Counted from the first letter of the stretch, positions 17,738 through 29,349 are shown. The stretch is DNA of 42,054 nucleotides from an uncultured Pelagibacteraceae bacterium (GCA_902519695.1 CABYKN010000008.1:1-42054); one strand, 5' to 3'. Program-made: numbers and translations. The notes: generated by a model not told the origin, from the letters alone.

Positions 17738-18966
17738 TATAAATAATTTTTAATTTCTTTAACATTATTTTCAAAAATTTTAGCACCTAAATAATTAATT
17801 TTATTAAGTTTACTATTTGATATTTTGTAATCATGATTTTTTACAAATACCTTTTCCATTTGATCAATATTTTTAATCTCTGAAGATATTTCTAAACTTT
17901 TTAATTCCTTATATATTTCTTTAAAATTTTTTACTTTTTTACCATGCATCACGTAATTACCCATTCTTACAGCTTCTAATGGGTTTTGTCCTCCATGGTT
18001 TACTAAAGATCCACCAATAAATGTTACATTTGAAAGTCTTAAAAATTTTGACATTTCTCCGTATGTATTAACAATATATACGTCACAATCATTAGATGGT
18101 CTATATCCGCTTGATCTTTCGGTAACTATCAGTTTTAATTTTCTAAGTTCTTGCTTTATGTCTTCTGATCTATTTATGTGGCGCGGAACCAATATTGTAA
18201 TTAAATTCTTAAATTTTTTTTTCAATTTTAAATGTAATTTTCCAATGATTTTCTCTTCATTATAATGAGTGCTAGCCGCACAGAATACTTTTTTATTTTT
18301 AAAATATGTTAGAACATTTTTCTTCAATTTTTGTTTATCATTTTTAAAATACTTTAAATTTCCTATAAATTTAATTTTTTTAACACCCAATCTTTTTAAA
18401 TAATTTTGGGTTTCTTGATTTTGAGGTAAAGCTATAGTTATTTTATTGAAAACTTTCTTTGCAAAAGATGAAAAGATTTGCCATCTTTTGAAACTTTTAC
18501 TCGTAATTCTAGCATTGATTAAAATAAGAGGTATTTTTTTTGAATTTATTTTTTCATACATAATCGGCCAGATTTCAGAATCTACAAATATTGCGATTTT
18601 TGGTTCCCAATAATTTAAAAAGTTATTGCATATAAATCCAATATCAAATGGATAGAAAACATGAGTTGTTTTCTTTAATGGTTTTTTTGCAATTATTGAT
18701 GCAGAACTTAAAGTAGATGAAGTAAGTAAAATTTTTTTTATAGATTTGTCTTTTTCAAACTTATTTATCAAAGGGAGAATGCTCATGATTTCCCCAACAC
18801 TTGCACCATGAAACCATACAGTTGTATCAGATTTTTTTTTATTATAGTAAGCGTATTTTTCTAAGATTCTTCTCCAATCTTCCTTTCCATTAATCACTCT
18901 AAAAAATAATATTAATGGTGAGATTAAAAAAAAAATAATTCCTAAAATATTATACAAAAAAAACAT
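17737..18966 (-). CDS. waaA: Kdo transferase (3-deoxy-D-manno-octulosonate transferase)
   Basis: WaaA transfers Kdo from CMP-Kdo to lipid IVA on the inner face of the cytoplasmic membrane. The 409-aa GT30-family enzyme has an N-terminal membrane anchor, VWFHGASVGE at 50-59 with the catalytic Glu59, SEIWP at 130-134, and the C-terminal nucleotide-sugar region VTFIGGSLVNHGGQNPLE near 315-332. It overlaps both msbA and lpxK by 1 nt. The number of Kdo residues it adds cannot be read from sequence. Confidence 0.95.
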   Translation of the reverse strand: MFFLYNILGIIFFLISPLILFFRVINGKEDWRRILEKYAYYNKKKSDTTVWFHGASVGEIMSILPLINKFEKDKSIKKILLTSSTLSSASIIAKKPLKKTTHVFYPFDIGFICNNFLNYWEPKIAIFVDSEIWPIMYEKINSKKIPLILINARITSKSFKRWQIFSSFAKKVFNKITIALPQNQETQNYLKRLGVKKIKFIGNLKYFKNDKQKLKKNVLTYFKNKKVFCAASTHYNEEKIIGKLHLKLKKKFKNLITILVPRHINRSEDIKQELRKLKLIVTERSSGYRPSNDCDVYIVNTYGEMSKFLRLSNVTFIGGSLVNHGGQNPLEAVRMGNYVMHGKKVKNFKEIYKELKSLEISSEIKNIDQMEKVFVKNHDYKISNSKLNKINYLGAKIFENNVKEIKNYL

Positions 18967-20708
18967 TAATTATTTTTTATTTGCCTCTCGTAGAAGTTTT
19001 TATAGAGTAATGAATTTTTAATTAGTTCATCATGTTTCCCAGAAGACTCAACCGATCCTTGATCTATCACATAAATTCTTTCTGAATTAAGAATTGTTGA
19101 TAGTCTGTGTGCAATAACTATTGTTGTCTTATTTTTTGTCAATTCCTCGATTGCCTTTTGTATTTTTTCTTCTGTTTCAGAGTCCAGTGATGACGTTGCT
19201 TCATCAAGTAAAATTATCTTACTATTTTTTAATAAAGCTCTAGCAATCGAAAGTCTTTGTTTTTCACCACCAGATAATTTCAATCCATTTTCTCCTATTA
19301 TAGTTTCGAACTTATTTTCAAGTTTTTCAATGAAATCAGTACACATTGATATTTTTGCAGCGTTGAAAATTTCATCATCCGTCGCGTCTGGTTTTGCGTA
19401 CTTAATATTATTATAAATAGTATCATCAAAGAGAGTAGTATTTTGATCAACTATTGATATTTCTTTTCTTAACGAATTAAGATTTAAATCTTTTATTGTT
19501 TGATTATCTATTGTGATTTCTCCAGAATCAGCATCATAAATTCTTGGTATTAAATTTAATAAAGTAGATTTACCCGATCCACTATGACCAACTAAAGCTG
19601 TCATTCTTTTTCCGACAATATCAATGTTAATATCTTTTAGAACAATATTTTTTAGATTGGATTTGTAGCTAAAATTAATTTTTTTAAATTGTATAGAGGC
19701 ATTTTCTATTTTTAACATTTTTCCATTTTCATTACTTAAAATTTTATTTTGTTGATCAATAATTGGTAAAATTCTCCTTCCAGCTGATATTCCTTGACCA
19801 AAGATTACATTTACTGTTGCTAGCGATTTAACTGGTTGATAAGCAAGCATCATTGCCGCTAAAAAAGAAAAAAAATTGTTTATACTAAGTTGATTATTCA
19901 TAATTAATTTTCCTGAGTAAAAAATCAATATCGCTATCATTATTCCTGTCACAACTTCCATAATAGGTGTTGATCTTATAAATACAGTTGCAATTTTAAT
20001 GGATTTTGTTTTTAGATCATTAACAAATTTCTCAGATCTCTCATACTCATAACTTTCTCTTTGGAAAATTTTTATTATTTTATGATTTTTAAATAGATCA
20101 ATTAAATATTTATTTAGATCACCAGATTTTACTTGAGCTTCGGTCGTAACCTTTAACACACGTTTTCCTAATTTTTTTGCTGTTATAGTTGCTATCGGTA
20201 GCATTATCAAAGCTATGAGAGAGAGTCTCCAATTTTGAAAGAACATCACAAATAACAAACCTACAAGTGTTAGGCCATCTTTAAATAAATTTAAAACTGC
20301 ATTACTCAACATCCCAGTTATTTGATTAACATCAAAGTTTAGATTAGAAATATAATTTCCTGAGTGCTTATCTTCAATTTTTTCGGTATCAGCTTTTATA
20401 AATGAAGATAGCATATCAATTTGAATATTTTTTTTAACTTCCTCCGCTGTTTTAATCATCAAAACTTTTGCCAAATATAAAGATATACCTTTAGTAGCAA
20501 AAGCTATAATTATTAAAAGTGGAATAATTAAAATTAAACTTTGATCTTTATTTATAAATATTTTTTCTATTGCAGGGTCAAGCAACCAAGCTGTAGCCGA
20601 AGTGCTGGCAGCAACCAAAATAGAAAACACTATAGCAAGAATTATTTTGTTTAGATGTTTTGTTGTATAATCATTGTACAATCTTTTTATAATATCAATA
20701 TTTTTCAT
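18966..20708 (-). CDS. msbA: Lipid A / phospholipid flippase ABC transporter (MsbA-type)
   Basis: This is a half-transporter that works as a homodimer and probably flips core-lipid A across the inner membrane. The 580-aa protein has six helices in the first 310 residues, then an ATPase domain with Walker A GHSGSGKST at 374-382, Q-loop Gln422, signature LSGGE at 478-482, Walker B IILLDE at 498-503, SSLD at 506-509 and H-loop His534. Other exporters share this layout; the MsbA call rests on its place between waaA and ubiA in the lipid A operon. It overlaps ubiA and waaA by 1 nt each. Confidence 0.88.
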   Translation of the reverse strand: MKNIDIIKRLYNDYTTKHLNKIILAIVFSILVAASTSATAWLLDPAIEKIFINKDQSLILIIPLLIIIAFATKGISLYLAKVLMIKTAEEVKKNIQIDMLSSFIKADTEKIEDKHSGNYISNLNFDVNQITGMLSNAVLNLFKDGLTLVGLLFVMFFQNWRLSLIALIMLPIATITAKKLGKRVLKVTTEAQVKSGDLNKYLIDLFKNHKIIKIFQRESYEYERSEKFVNDLKTKSIKIATVFIRSTPIMEVVTGIMIAILIFYSGKLIMNNQLSINNFFSFLAAMMLAYQPVKSLATVNVIFGQGISAGRRILPIIDQQNKILSNENGKMLKIENASIQFKKINFSYKSNLKNIVLKDINIDIVGKRMTALVGHSGSGKSTLLNLIPRIYDADSGEITIDNQTIKDLNLNSLRKEISIVDQNTTLFDDTIYNNIKYAKPDATDDEIFNAAKISMCTDFIEKLENKFETIIGENGLKLSGGEKQRLSIARALLKNSKIILLDEATSSLDSETEEKIQKAIEELTKNKTTIVIAHRLSTILNSERIYVIDQGSVESSGKHDELIKNSLLYKNFYERQIKNN

Positions 20709-21577
20709 TAAGTTAATTTTCCTACTAGCAAAATTATTAAAATAATTAGACCTAAAAAATTGTTGCTCTTAAATTTTGCTAAGCAGTCATTCCCACTTTC
20801 AGTTTTTAATTTGAGAGATTGAAAAATTAACAAATGAGTTAAAGGCACTATTAAAGTAATGTAATATAAATAATTAAAATTCATTTTATAACCAACAAGA
20901 AACAATGATATTAAAAATATAATGTAACAAAACGATATAAATTTTTTTGGGTTATTTTTAAATTTAATCGATGTTGATTTAACTCCAATTATTTCATCAT
21001 CATTAATATCTTGATATCCATATATTGTGTCGTAACCTAATGTCCAAAATGTGGCTCCTAAATAAAATATAATTGGTACTATTGAAACTTCATTTTGAAT
21101 AGATATCCACGCCAAAACTAGACCGTAATTAAAAGTAATACCTAAAAAAAGTTGAGGCCAATAGGTAAATCTTTTCATTAATGGATATGTAAATGCCAGC
21201 GGCATTGAAAGAAGAGCCATATAAATGGTAAATTTATTAAAATTTATCAAAACTAAAAACGCGATTAAACATAAGATTGCAGCATATATTGCAGCATTTA
21301 ATACAGAAATTTTTTCTGACGCGATTGGTCTATTTTTTGTTCTTTCGACTAACTTGTCAATTTTTCTATCACTTATATCGTTAACTATACATCCTGCTGA
21401 TCTCATTAGGACAGATCCAGAAAAAAATAAAAAAGCATAAATAAAATAAGTATTTAAAGAAAGAGAAAAATCATATGAAATTGTTAAACCCCAAATGCAT
21501 GGCCAGAATAGAAGCATGAAACCAATTGGTTTATTAAGTCTTGTTAATTCAATAAAAATTTTAACCTTTTCAGACAT
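20708..21577 (-). CDS. ubiA: 4-hydroxybenzoate polyprenyltransferase
   Basis: UbiA prenylates 4-hydroxybenzoate in the inner membrane, the first committed ring step of ubiquinone synthesis. The 289-aa protein has about eight membrane segments and both Asp-rich motifs: NDISDRKID at 66-74 and GYDTIYGYQDINDDE at 181-195. The start near RLNKPIGFMLLFWPC is typical. It is the first gene of the ubiA-msbA-waaA-lpxK-lpxL run and diverges from the DUF2721 gene across 49 nt, which should hold both promoters. An opposite-strand ORF at 21225-21440 is a shadow. Confidence 0.95.
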   Translation of the reverse strand: MSEKVKIFIELTRLNKPIGFMLLFWPCIWGLTISYDFSLSLNTYFIYAFLFFSGSVLMRSAGCIVNDISDRKIDKLVERTKNRPIASEKISVLNAAIYAAILCLIAFLVLINFNKFTIYMALLSMPLAFTYPLMKRFTYWPQLFLGITFNYGLVLAWISIQNEVSIVPIIFYLGATFWTLGYDTIYGYQDINDDEIIGVKSTSIKFKNNPKKFISFCYIIFLISLFLVGYKMNFNYLYYITLIVPLTHLLIFQSLKLKTESGNDCLAKFKSNNFLGLIILIILLVGKLT

Positions 21578-21626
21578 AATTTACTTGTAAATAACAAAGC
21601 GTAGATTCATAATCAAACTGATTCGC

Positions 21627-22034
21627 ATGAATATTGATTACACTGTTACCGCATTAATGTTTCCCGCCATTCCTTTGATTATGGCTGTCTATAGTAATAG
21701 ATTTCATACATTAAGTGGGCTAATTAGAAAAATACACGACGAATATGTTTTTGAAAAGCATACTCCACCAGAGTGGAAGCAGCAGCTAATTAATTTAAAT
21801 GATAGAGTAAAAAATTTAAGAATTACTATACTTTTTGCAGCATTTGGTTTTTTATTTAATATGCTTACTGTTTTTGCTCTTTATTTAGAGACATATTTTT
21901 TAGCTAGAATAATTTTTGGTTCTTGTTGTTTATCTATGATGGTATCAATAATATTTTTTATAAGAGAAATACAAATCTCGACTAGAGCATTAAGACTTCA
22001 TCTTTCAGATATGGATGATCAATTTAAGGAATAA
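21627..22034 (+). CDS. DUF2721 membrane protein (135 aa)
   Basis: The protein has an N-terminal helix (about 7-22, ALMFPAIPLIMAVYSNRF), a basic soluble segment with SGLIRKIHDEY, and two helices near 65-85 and 90-113, followed by a polar tail containing RALRLHLSDMD. This matches the DUF2721 family, whose function is unknown. Neighbours of ubiA often carry this family, and here it diverges from ubiA. Its last 11 nt overlap the convergent oxidoreductase gene. Confidence 0.78.
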   Translation: MNIDYTVTALMFPAIPLIMAVYSNRFHTLSGLIRKIHDEYVFEKHTPPEWKQQLINLNDRVKNLRITILFAAFGFLFNMLTVFALYLETYFLARIIFGSCCLSMMVSIIFFIREIQISTRALRLHLSDMDDQFKE

Positions 22035-22995
22035 TAACTGCTGGTCCAGTTAAAACTCTATTCTCTAAATCTATGTGAGCTTGTTTAGCTTCACTTAATT
22101 TGTATTTTTTAGATACCTCAATTTTTATTTTCCCTGAGAGAACTGCATCAAAAACCAATTTAGCAGATTTTTCTAATTCATCTCTTGTAATTGTATAATG
22201 CATTATCGACGGTCTTGTAAAAAAAAGACCTTTTGTATTTATATGTTTTTTGACATCTATAGTGTGAACATATCCAGATGCATTTCCAAAAGCTACCATC
22301 ATCCCTCTAATTTTTAAACACTCGATTGATCCCTCAAAAGTTTTTGCTCCAACACCATCATAGACAACATCTACTCCGTTTTTACCTACTATTTTTTCAA
22401 CTTCCTCCACAAAATTATGATCTGTATAATTGATGACATGATGACACCCATTTTTTTTTGCTATTTCAACTTTTTCTTTAGATCCGACTGTTCCAATGAC
22501 TTTACATCCTAATGCATTAGCCCACTGGCATAATATTTGACCAACTCCACCAGCTGCAGCATGAAATAAAACTTTATCTCCTTTTTTTACAGCATATGAT
22601 CTGTGTAACAAATATTCTGAAGTTATTCCTTTTAATAAAATACAAGAAGCTATTTCATCTGAAATACCTTCTGGCACCGTGACTAATTTTTCTTCTGGCA
22701 TTATTTGTTTTTCCGAGTATCCACTTATTGGAGCAGATGCATGACTTACTCTATCTCCAACTTTAAAAAGACTTACTTCAGAGCCAATTTCTTCAACTAC
22801 TCCAGATGCTTCTAATCCAAGTCCACTTGGTAATTCAATCGGATACAAACCTGTACGATGGTAAACATCAATATAATTAAGTCCGACTGACAAATTTTTA
22901 ACAAGAACTTCCTTTGGACCAGGTTTACCGATTTCAATATCTTTGTATTCTAAGACTTCTGGACCACCAAACTTTTCAAATCTTATAGCTTTCAT
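22024..22995 (-). CDS. NADPH:quinone oxidoreductase (zeta-crystallin-like MDR)
   Basis: This is a 323-aa medium-chain dehydrogenase/reductase of the zinc-independent quinone oxidoreductase group. The N-terminal half carries FGGPEVLEYKDIEIGKPGP and LNYIDVYHRTGLYP, the family signature. The nucleotide-binding motif is LFHAAAGGVGQILCQWA near 143-159, and no zinc-ligand cysteines are arranged as in alcohol dehydrogenases. It probably reduces quinones or enones with NADPH in the cytosol; the physiological substrate is unknown. It follows pirin by 2 nt in one operon. Confidence 0.92.
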   Translation of the reverse strand: MKAIRFEKFGGPEVLEYKDIEIGKPGPKEVLVKNLSVGLNYIDVYHRTGLYPIELPSGLGLEASGVVEEIGSEVSLFKVGDRVSHASAPISGYSEKQIMPEEKLVTVPEGISDEIASCILLKGITSEYLLHRSYAVKKGDKVLFHAAAGGVGQILCQWANALGCKVIGTVGSKEKVEIAKKNGCHHVINYTDHNFVEEVEKIVGKNGVDVVYDGVGAKTFEGSIECLKIRGMMVAFGNASGYVHTIDVKKHINTKGLFFTRPSIMHYTITRDELEKSAKLVFDAVLSGKIKIEVSKKYKLSEAKQAHIDLENRVLTGPAVIIP

Positions 22996-22997
22996 AT

Positions 22998-23843
22998 TTA
23001 CTTTACGAAATTACCGTTATGGTAATCATCAATTGCTTGAAGTATTTCTTGTTTAGTATTCATGACGAATGGACCACCTCTTGCAATCTGTTCTCCTATT
23101 GGTTTTCCAGATATTAGTAAAAATTTAGCGTTTGTTAAAGCAGTTACTTTTAAGTTTTCACCTTTAGATAATAATATTAATGTAGAGTCTATAACACTTT
23201 CATGTTTATTGTTTCCAATTTCTATCTCACCTTCAATTAAATATATGAATGAATTGTGTGTGGATGGAACTTGATGATTAAAAATTTTACTTTCATTTAA
23301 TTCTACATCAAAATAAATTGGATCTACATTGTGTTTTTTTATTGGACCTTCTGAATTTTCAAATTTTCCAGCTATTACTTTTATAAATTTATCTTCGTCC
23401 TTATGTGTGCTCATTTTATCAGAGTCTATATAATGGTATTCTGGCTTGCTCATCTTTTCGCTAGCAGGCATATTAATCCATAATTGAAAACCATGAAGTT
23501 TTCCATCATTCATAGCTGGCATTTCAGAATGAATTATTCCACTACCAGTTTTCATCCATTGCACATCTCCTGCAGTCATTTTTCCTTGACCACCTGTGCT
23601 ATCTTTATGTTCAAAACTCCCAGCTAACATGTATGTAACTGTTTCAATTCCTCTGTGTGGATGAGGAGGAAAGCCTGCAATATAATCATCTTTATTTTCT
23701 GATCCAAATTCATCTAACATTAAAAATGGATCATAATAATTTGGTTCAACACCAATACTTCTTTTTAATTTAACTCCTGCACCATCTGATGCCGGTGTTG
23801 GATCTATAATTTTTTCTACTTCGATATTTGTCATGTTGTTCAT
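22998..23843 (-). CDS. Pirin family protein (bicupin)
   Basis: The 281-aa bicupin has the pirin N-terminal signature: metal-ligand histidines in PHPHRGIETVTYML at 60-73 (His61 and His63), EHKDSTGG at 78-85, and SGIIHSEMP at 101-109 with His105 and Glu107. Bacterial pirins include iron enzymes with quercetinase activity, redox sensors and metabolic regulators, so no single role can be assigned. It lies 11 nt after the HAD gene and 2 nt before the quinone reductase, suggesting a shared role in redox or aromatic/quinone handling, which is an inference. Confidence 0.93.
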   Translation of the reverse strand: MNNMTNIEVEKIIDPTPASDGAGVKLKRSIGVEPNYYDPFLMLDEFGSENKDDYIAGFPPHPHRGIETVTYMLAGSFEHKDSTGGQGKMTAGDVQWMKTGSGIIHSEMPAMNDGKLHGFQLWINMPASEKMSKPEYHYIDSDKMSTHKDEDKFIKVIAGKFENSEGPIKKHNVDPIYFDVELNESKIFNHQVPSTHNSFIYLIEGEIEIGNNKHESVIDSTLILLSKGENLKVTALTNAKFLLISGKPIGEQIARGGPFVMNTKQEILQAIDDYHNGNFVK

Positions 23844-23854
23844 ATAGGATATAT

Positions 23855-24517
23855 CTAAATTAAATCAAGCAATTCTGATAAATTACTTATTTGTTGGTTA
23901 GGTTCAAAATCTAATTTATCAAAAATATTATTATTTCTATTCACCCAAACTGCGTTGTATCCATAATTCCCTGCACCAGAAACATCCCATGTATTTGCGC
24001 TTAAGAATAAAACTTCATTCTTTTCAATATTATATTTATTTATTGGAAGATCATATACTTTTGAATCTGGTTTAAAAATACCAGCTTCTTCAACAGAAAA
24101 AATATCATCAAAAATATCTTTTAATTGATTGCTAACTACAAGTTCATTTAAAAGGTCAGGTGTACCATTTGATAAAATTGCTAATTTATAATTTGATTGT
24201 TTTAATTTTTTTAAAGCATCCCTTACTTCTGTAAATGTTGAAAGAACTTTATATAAATTTAAAAGTTCTGATCTCATTGAATTATCAATATTGTAAAAAT
24301 TCATAGATTTATCCAAACTATCTTCAGTGATTTGCCAAAAATCTTTGTGTCTTCTCATTAAACTTCTAAGCCAAGTATATTCAAGCTGTGTAGTTCTCCA
24401 ATAATTAGCAAATCCTTCCCATTTATCTCCTAATTTTTCCTTACATTTTTCAGCTGCAGAATTAACATCAAATAGGGTGCCGTATGCATCAAATATGATT
24501 GCTTTAATTTTTTTCAT
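23855..24517 (-). CDS. Haloacid dehalogenase type II-like HAD hydrolase
   Basis: The 220-aa protein opens with AIIFDAYGTLFDVNSAA, the motif of L-2-haloacid dehalogenases with nucleophile Asp10. It continues with the motif II serine in LAILSNGTPDLL near 113-124, Lys in IFKPDSKVYDL near 147-157, and LSANTWDVSGAGNYGYNAVWVNR near 171-193, again very dehalogenase-like. The natural substrate may be a haloacid or a phosphate ester. It leads the HAD-pirin-quinone reductase operon. Its ATG lies only 17 nt from that of the divergent rsmE. Confidence 0.88.
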   Translation of the reverse strand: MKKIKAIIFDAYGTLFDVNSAAEKCKEKLGDKWEGFANYWRTTQLEYTWLRSLMRRHKDFWQITEDSLDKSMNFYNIDNSMRSELLNLYKVLSTFTEVRDALKKLKQSNYKLAILSNGTPDLLNELVVSNQLKDIFDDIFSVEEAGIFKPDSKVYDLPINKYNIEKNEVLFLSANTWDVSGAGNYGYNAVWVNRNNNIFDKLDFEPNQQISNLSELLDLI

Positions 24518-24534
24518 AAATTAATTTAAATATA

Positions 24535-25233
24535 ATGAGCAATATTAGAATATTTTATCCAGAAAAATTATCAATTAATTTAGAAACTAATTTAACTAAG
24601 TCTCAGTCACATTATTTATTGAAAGTAATGAGGATTAAACAAGGAGAGACCTTTTCAGTTTTTAATAAATCTGGAGAATGGAAGTCAATTGTAACTGAAA
24701 TTTCAAAAAGCAGCTTAAATTTCAAGGTTATTGAACAGTTGAGACAAAAAGATAAAGAGCACGAAATCTGGTTAGCCTTCTCACCCATTAAATCAAATTA
24801 TTTTAACTTCATGATACAAAAAGCAACTGAGCTTGGAGTAACAAAATTTGTACCAATTATTTCCGAAAGGACAATTGTTAGAAAAGTAAATAATGAGAGA
24901 TTAAATAAAATAATTATAGAGTCGTGTGAGCAAAGTAATAGAATAAATATTCCTTCTATTGAAAAACCTCAATCATTAGATAAATTCCTGTCTAACAATT
25001 CAGATATCAATTTAATTTTTGGAGATTTAAATACGAATAATAAAAAAATTAAAATTTCTAATTCAAAACCAAATTGTCTTTTAATTGGTCCTGAAGGGGA
25101 TTATTCAGCCGGTGAAATTAAAAAGATTCTAAACTTTAAAGGGTCTCAATCGATAAAACTAAGTGATAACATTTTAAGGTCTGAAACTGCGGTTATATCC
25201 GCGTTATCTGTGATCAATTATTTGCAAAATTGA
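24535..25233 (+). CDS. rsmE: 16S rRNA (uracil1498-N3)-methyltransferase RsmE
   Basis: RsmE is a SPOUT-class methyltransferase for U1498 of 16S rRNA. The 232-aa protein has an N-terminal PUA-like domain with HYLLKVMRIKQGETF near 26-40, a knot domain with ATELGVTKFVPIISERT near 93-109, LLIGPEGDYSAGEI near 183-196 (Asp replacing the second Gly of GPEGG) and the C-terminal LRSETAVISALSVI. The length is normal. It ends 59 nt before coxB. Confidence 0.95.
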   Translation: MSNIRIFYPEKLSINLETNLTKSQSHYLLKVMRIKQGETFSVFNKSGEWKSIVTEISKSSLNFKVIEQLRQKDKEHEIWLAFSPIKSNYFNFMIQKATELGVTKFVPIISERTIVRKVNNERLNKIIIESCEQSNRINIPSIEKPQSLDKFLSNNSDINLIFGDLNTNNKKIKISNSKPNCLLIGPEGDYSAGEIKKILNFKGSQSIKLSDNILRSETAVISALSVINYLQN

Positions 25234-25292
25234 TAAATTGTCGCGAATTCTCTAGTATTTTTTATAATATTTTCGATCTATATAGAAAACAA
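25234..25292 (+). promoter_or_regulatory. Possible promoter of the cytochrome oxidase operon
   Basis: The 59-nt spacer between rsmE and coxB holds a perfect TATAAT (25263-25268) with TTGTCG (25238-25243) upstream at a long 19-nt spacing. It is AT-rich like all spacers here, so the match is suggestive only. No hairpin terminator for rsmE is present, and rsmE read-through into coxB is possible. Confidence 0.35.
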
Positions 25293-27742
<2,450 letters not shown>

Positions 27743-27768
27743 TAACGTCTTAAGATATAAAAATTAAA

Positions 27769-28677
27769 ATGGCTACGACGTATTCTAAAGTAAAAAAATC
27801 GCATTACGAACTAGGTATTATTCCTGAATTATTAAAATTAATGAAACCAAGAGTAATGTCTCTTGTTATCTTTACTTGTGCAGTTGGTCTATTAACAGCT
27901 CCTACTTCAGTCTCATTTCAACAATCAGTGATTGGGATATTAATTGTAGCCTTTGGTGCAGGAGCAGCAGGAGCACTTAACATGTGGTATGAAGCTGACT
28001 TAGATAAACTAATGTCAAGAACTTGCCTGCGCCCAATTCCAAGAGGAAAGCTGAACAGAAACCAAGCATTATATTTTGGAACATCTCTGTCAGTTATATC
28101 AGTTGTAAGCTTGTACTTTGTAACAAATGCTTTATCAGCATTTCTATTATTGTTTACGATATTATTTTACGTATTTGTTTATACAATTTGGTTAAAAAGA
28201 AAAACTCCACAAAATATTGTTATAGGCGGAGCGTCAGGAGCTTTACCACCAGTAATTGGATGGGCAATAGCAACAAATTCTATTTCGTTGGAGTCGATTG
28301 CTTTTTTCTTAATAATTTTCTTTTGGACACCATCACACTTTTGGGCATTAAGCTTGTATAAAGCTGATGATTATAAAAAAGCAGGTATTCCAATGCTTCC
28401 AGTAACTAATGGAATTCAGGATACTAAAAAGAATATTTTAATTTATTCTTTGCTAATGATACCTACAATTATTTTTCCATATTACATCGGATTTGTTGGT
28501 GAAGTATTTTTATCACTTAGCTTACTACTTACATTTTATTATAATTTAATTTGTTATCAGCTTTACAACTATAAACATGGAAAATTTAACATAAAGAAGG
28601 CTAGACACATTTTTAGCTATTCAATTATTTATTTATTTTTAATATTTGTTTTTTTCTTAGTGGATAAAATTTTATGA
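27769..28677 (+). CDS. ctaB: Protohaem IX farnesyltransferase (haem O synthase)
   Basis: CtaB attaches a farnesyl group to haem b, giving haem O, the precursor of haem A for CoxA. The 302-aa UbiA-superfamily protein has about eight membrane helices, the Asp-rich motif NMWYEADLDKLMSRT at 71-85 followed by RPIPRG, and GGASGALPPVIGW near 154-166. The farnesyl donor comes from the isoprenoid pathway, whose ispH gene lies 7 kb away. Haem A synthase (ctaA) is not in this window. Its stop codon overlaps the next start (ATGA). Confidence 0.96.
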   Translation: MATTYSKVKKSHYELGIIPELLKLMKPRVMSLVIFTCAVGLLTAPTSVSFQQSVIGILIVAFGAGAAGALNMWYEADLDKLMSRTCLRPIPRGKLNRNQALYFGTSLSVISVVSLYFVTNALSAFLLLFTILFYVFVYTIWLKRKTPQNIVIGGASGALPPVIGWAIATNSISLESIAFFLIIFFWTPSHFWALSLYKADDYKKAGIPMLPVTNGIQDTKKNILIYSLLMIPTIIFPYYIGFVGEVFLSLSLLLTFYYNLICYQLYNYKHGKFNIKKARHIFSYSIIYLFLIFVFFLVDKIL

Positions 28678-28799
28678 TAGTTAAAGATCAAAAATTAAAG
28701 AAGAAAAATTTATGGACAGCAGTTGGTTTGGTTGCATTTATAGTTTTCTTATTCATTTTCACACTATTTAATATTGGAGTATTTGAAAGACCTCTATGA
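28674..28799 (+). CDS. coxF: CoxF-like small membrane protein (41 aa)
   Basis: This short ORF fills the gap between ctaB and ctaG exactly: its ATG overlaps the ctaB stop (ATGA at 28674-28677), and its TGA overlaps the ctaG start (ATGA at 28796-28799). The product has a lysine-rich N-terminus of about 12 residues, one membrane helix (about 13-33) and an ending GVFERPL. Position, size and topology match the CoxF/small oxidase-assembly protein found between ctaB and ctaG in alphaproteobacteria. The exact function is not established; a role in oxidase assembly is inferred from context. Confidence 0.75.
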   Translation: MIVKDQKLKKKNLWTAVGLVAFIVFLFIFTLFNIGVFERPL

Positions 28800-29344
28800 T
28801 TAAAAAAAATACTTTAACTCCACTAATTCTAGCAGGAATTTTTGTCTTTATGTTGGGATTGTCTTTTGCAGCGGTGCCTTTGTATGATTTATTTTGTAGA
28901 GTAACTGGTTTTGGCGGAACTACACAAATATCGAAAGAGGCTCCTAATATAGTTCTAGATAAAAAAATAAATGTAAGATTAGATACCAACGTTAACAGTG
29001 CTCTTGATTGGAATTTTGATGTTGATCAAAAAACAATGGATGTTCAACCAGGTAAGGTATACAGGATTAAATTTGAAGTGGAAAACACAGGAGATGAAAT
29101 ATCATCTGCTGTAGCTACATATAATGTTTCTCCTTCATCATTTGGAGCATATTTTAATAAATTAGGGTGTTTTTGCTTTGAAAAACAAACATTAGATCCA
29201 GGGGAAAAGGCAAGTTACACCCTAGTATTTTACTTAGATCCAGAATTAGTAAATGATCCAAAAACATCTAGAGTTGAAGATGTTACTATGTCATATACTT
29301 TTTTCTCATCTGAATATTATAAAAACGAAAAAAAAGAGAGTTAA
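28796..29344 (+). CDS. ctaG: Cytochrome c oxidase assembly protein CtaG (Cox11)
   Basis: CtaG delivers copper to the CuB site of CoxA. The 182-aa protein has one N-terminal membrane anchor (about 8-28), then LYDLFCRVTGFGGTTQ at 29-44 and a periplasmic immunoglobulin-like copper domain with the CFCF motif (Cys125 and Cys127), followed by FEKQTLDPGE. Cys34 is the third conserved cysteine. The length is normal. It is linked to coxF by ATGA, and coxC starts 5 nt after its end. Confidence 0.96.
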   Translation: MIKKNTLTPLILAGIFVFMLGLSFAAVPLYDLFCRVTGFGGTTQISKEAPNIVLDKKINVRLDTNVNSALDWNFDVDQKTMDVQPGKVYRIKFEVENTGDEISSAVATYNVSPSSFGAYFNKLGCFCFEKQTLDPGEKASYTLVFYLDPELVNDPKTSRVEDVTMSYTFFSSEYYKNEKKES

Positions 29345-29349
29345 AATAA

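Noticed and set aside
18966..20708. Reading the msbA-type gene as a drug or peptide exporter
   Set aside because: The ABC exporter fold alone cannot exclude it, but the position between waaA and ubiA in a lipid A operon favours a lipid flippase.
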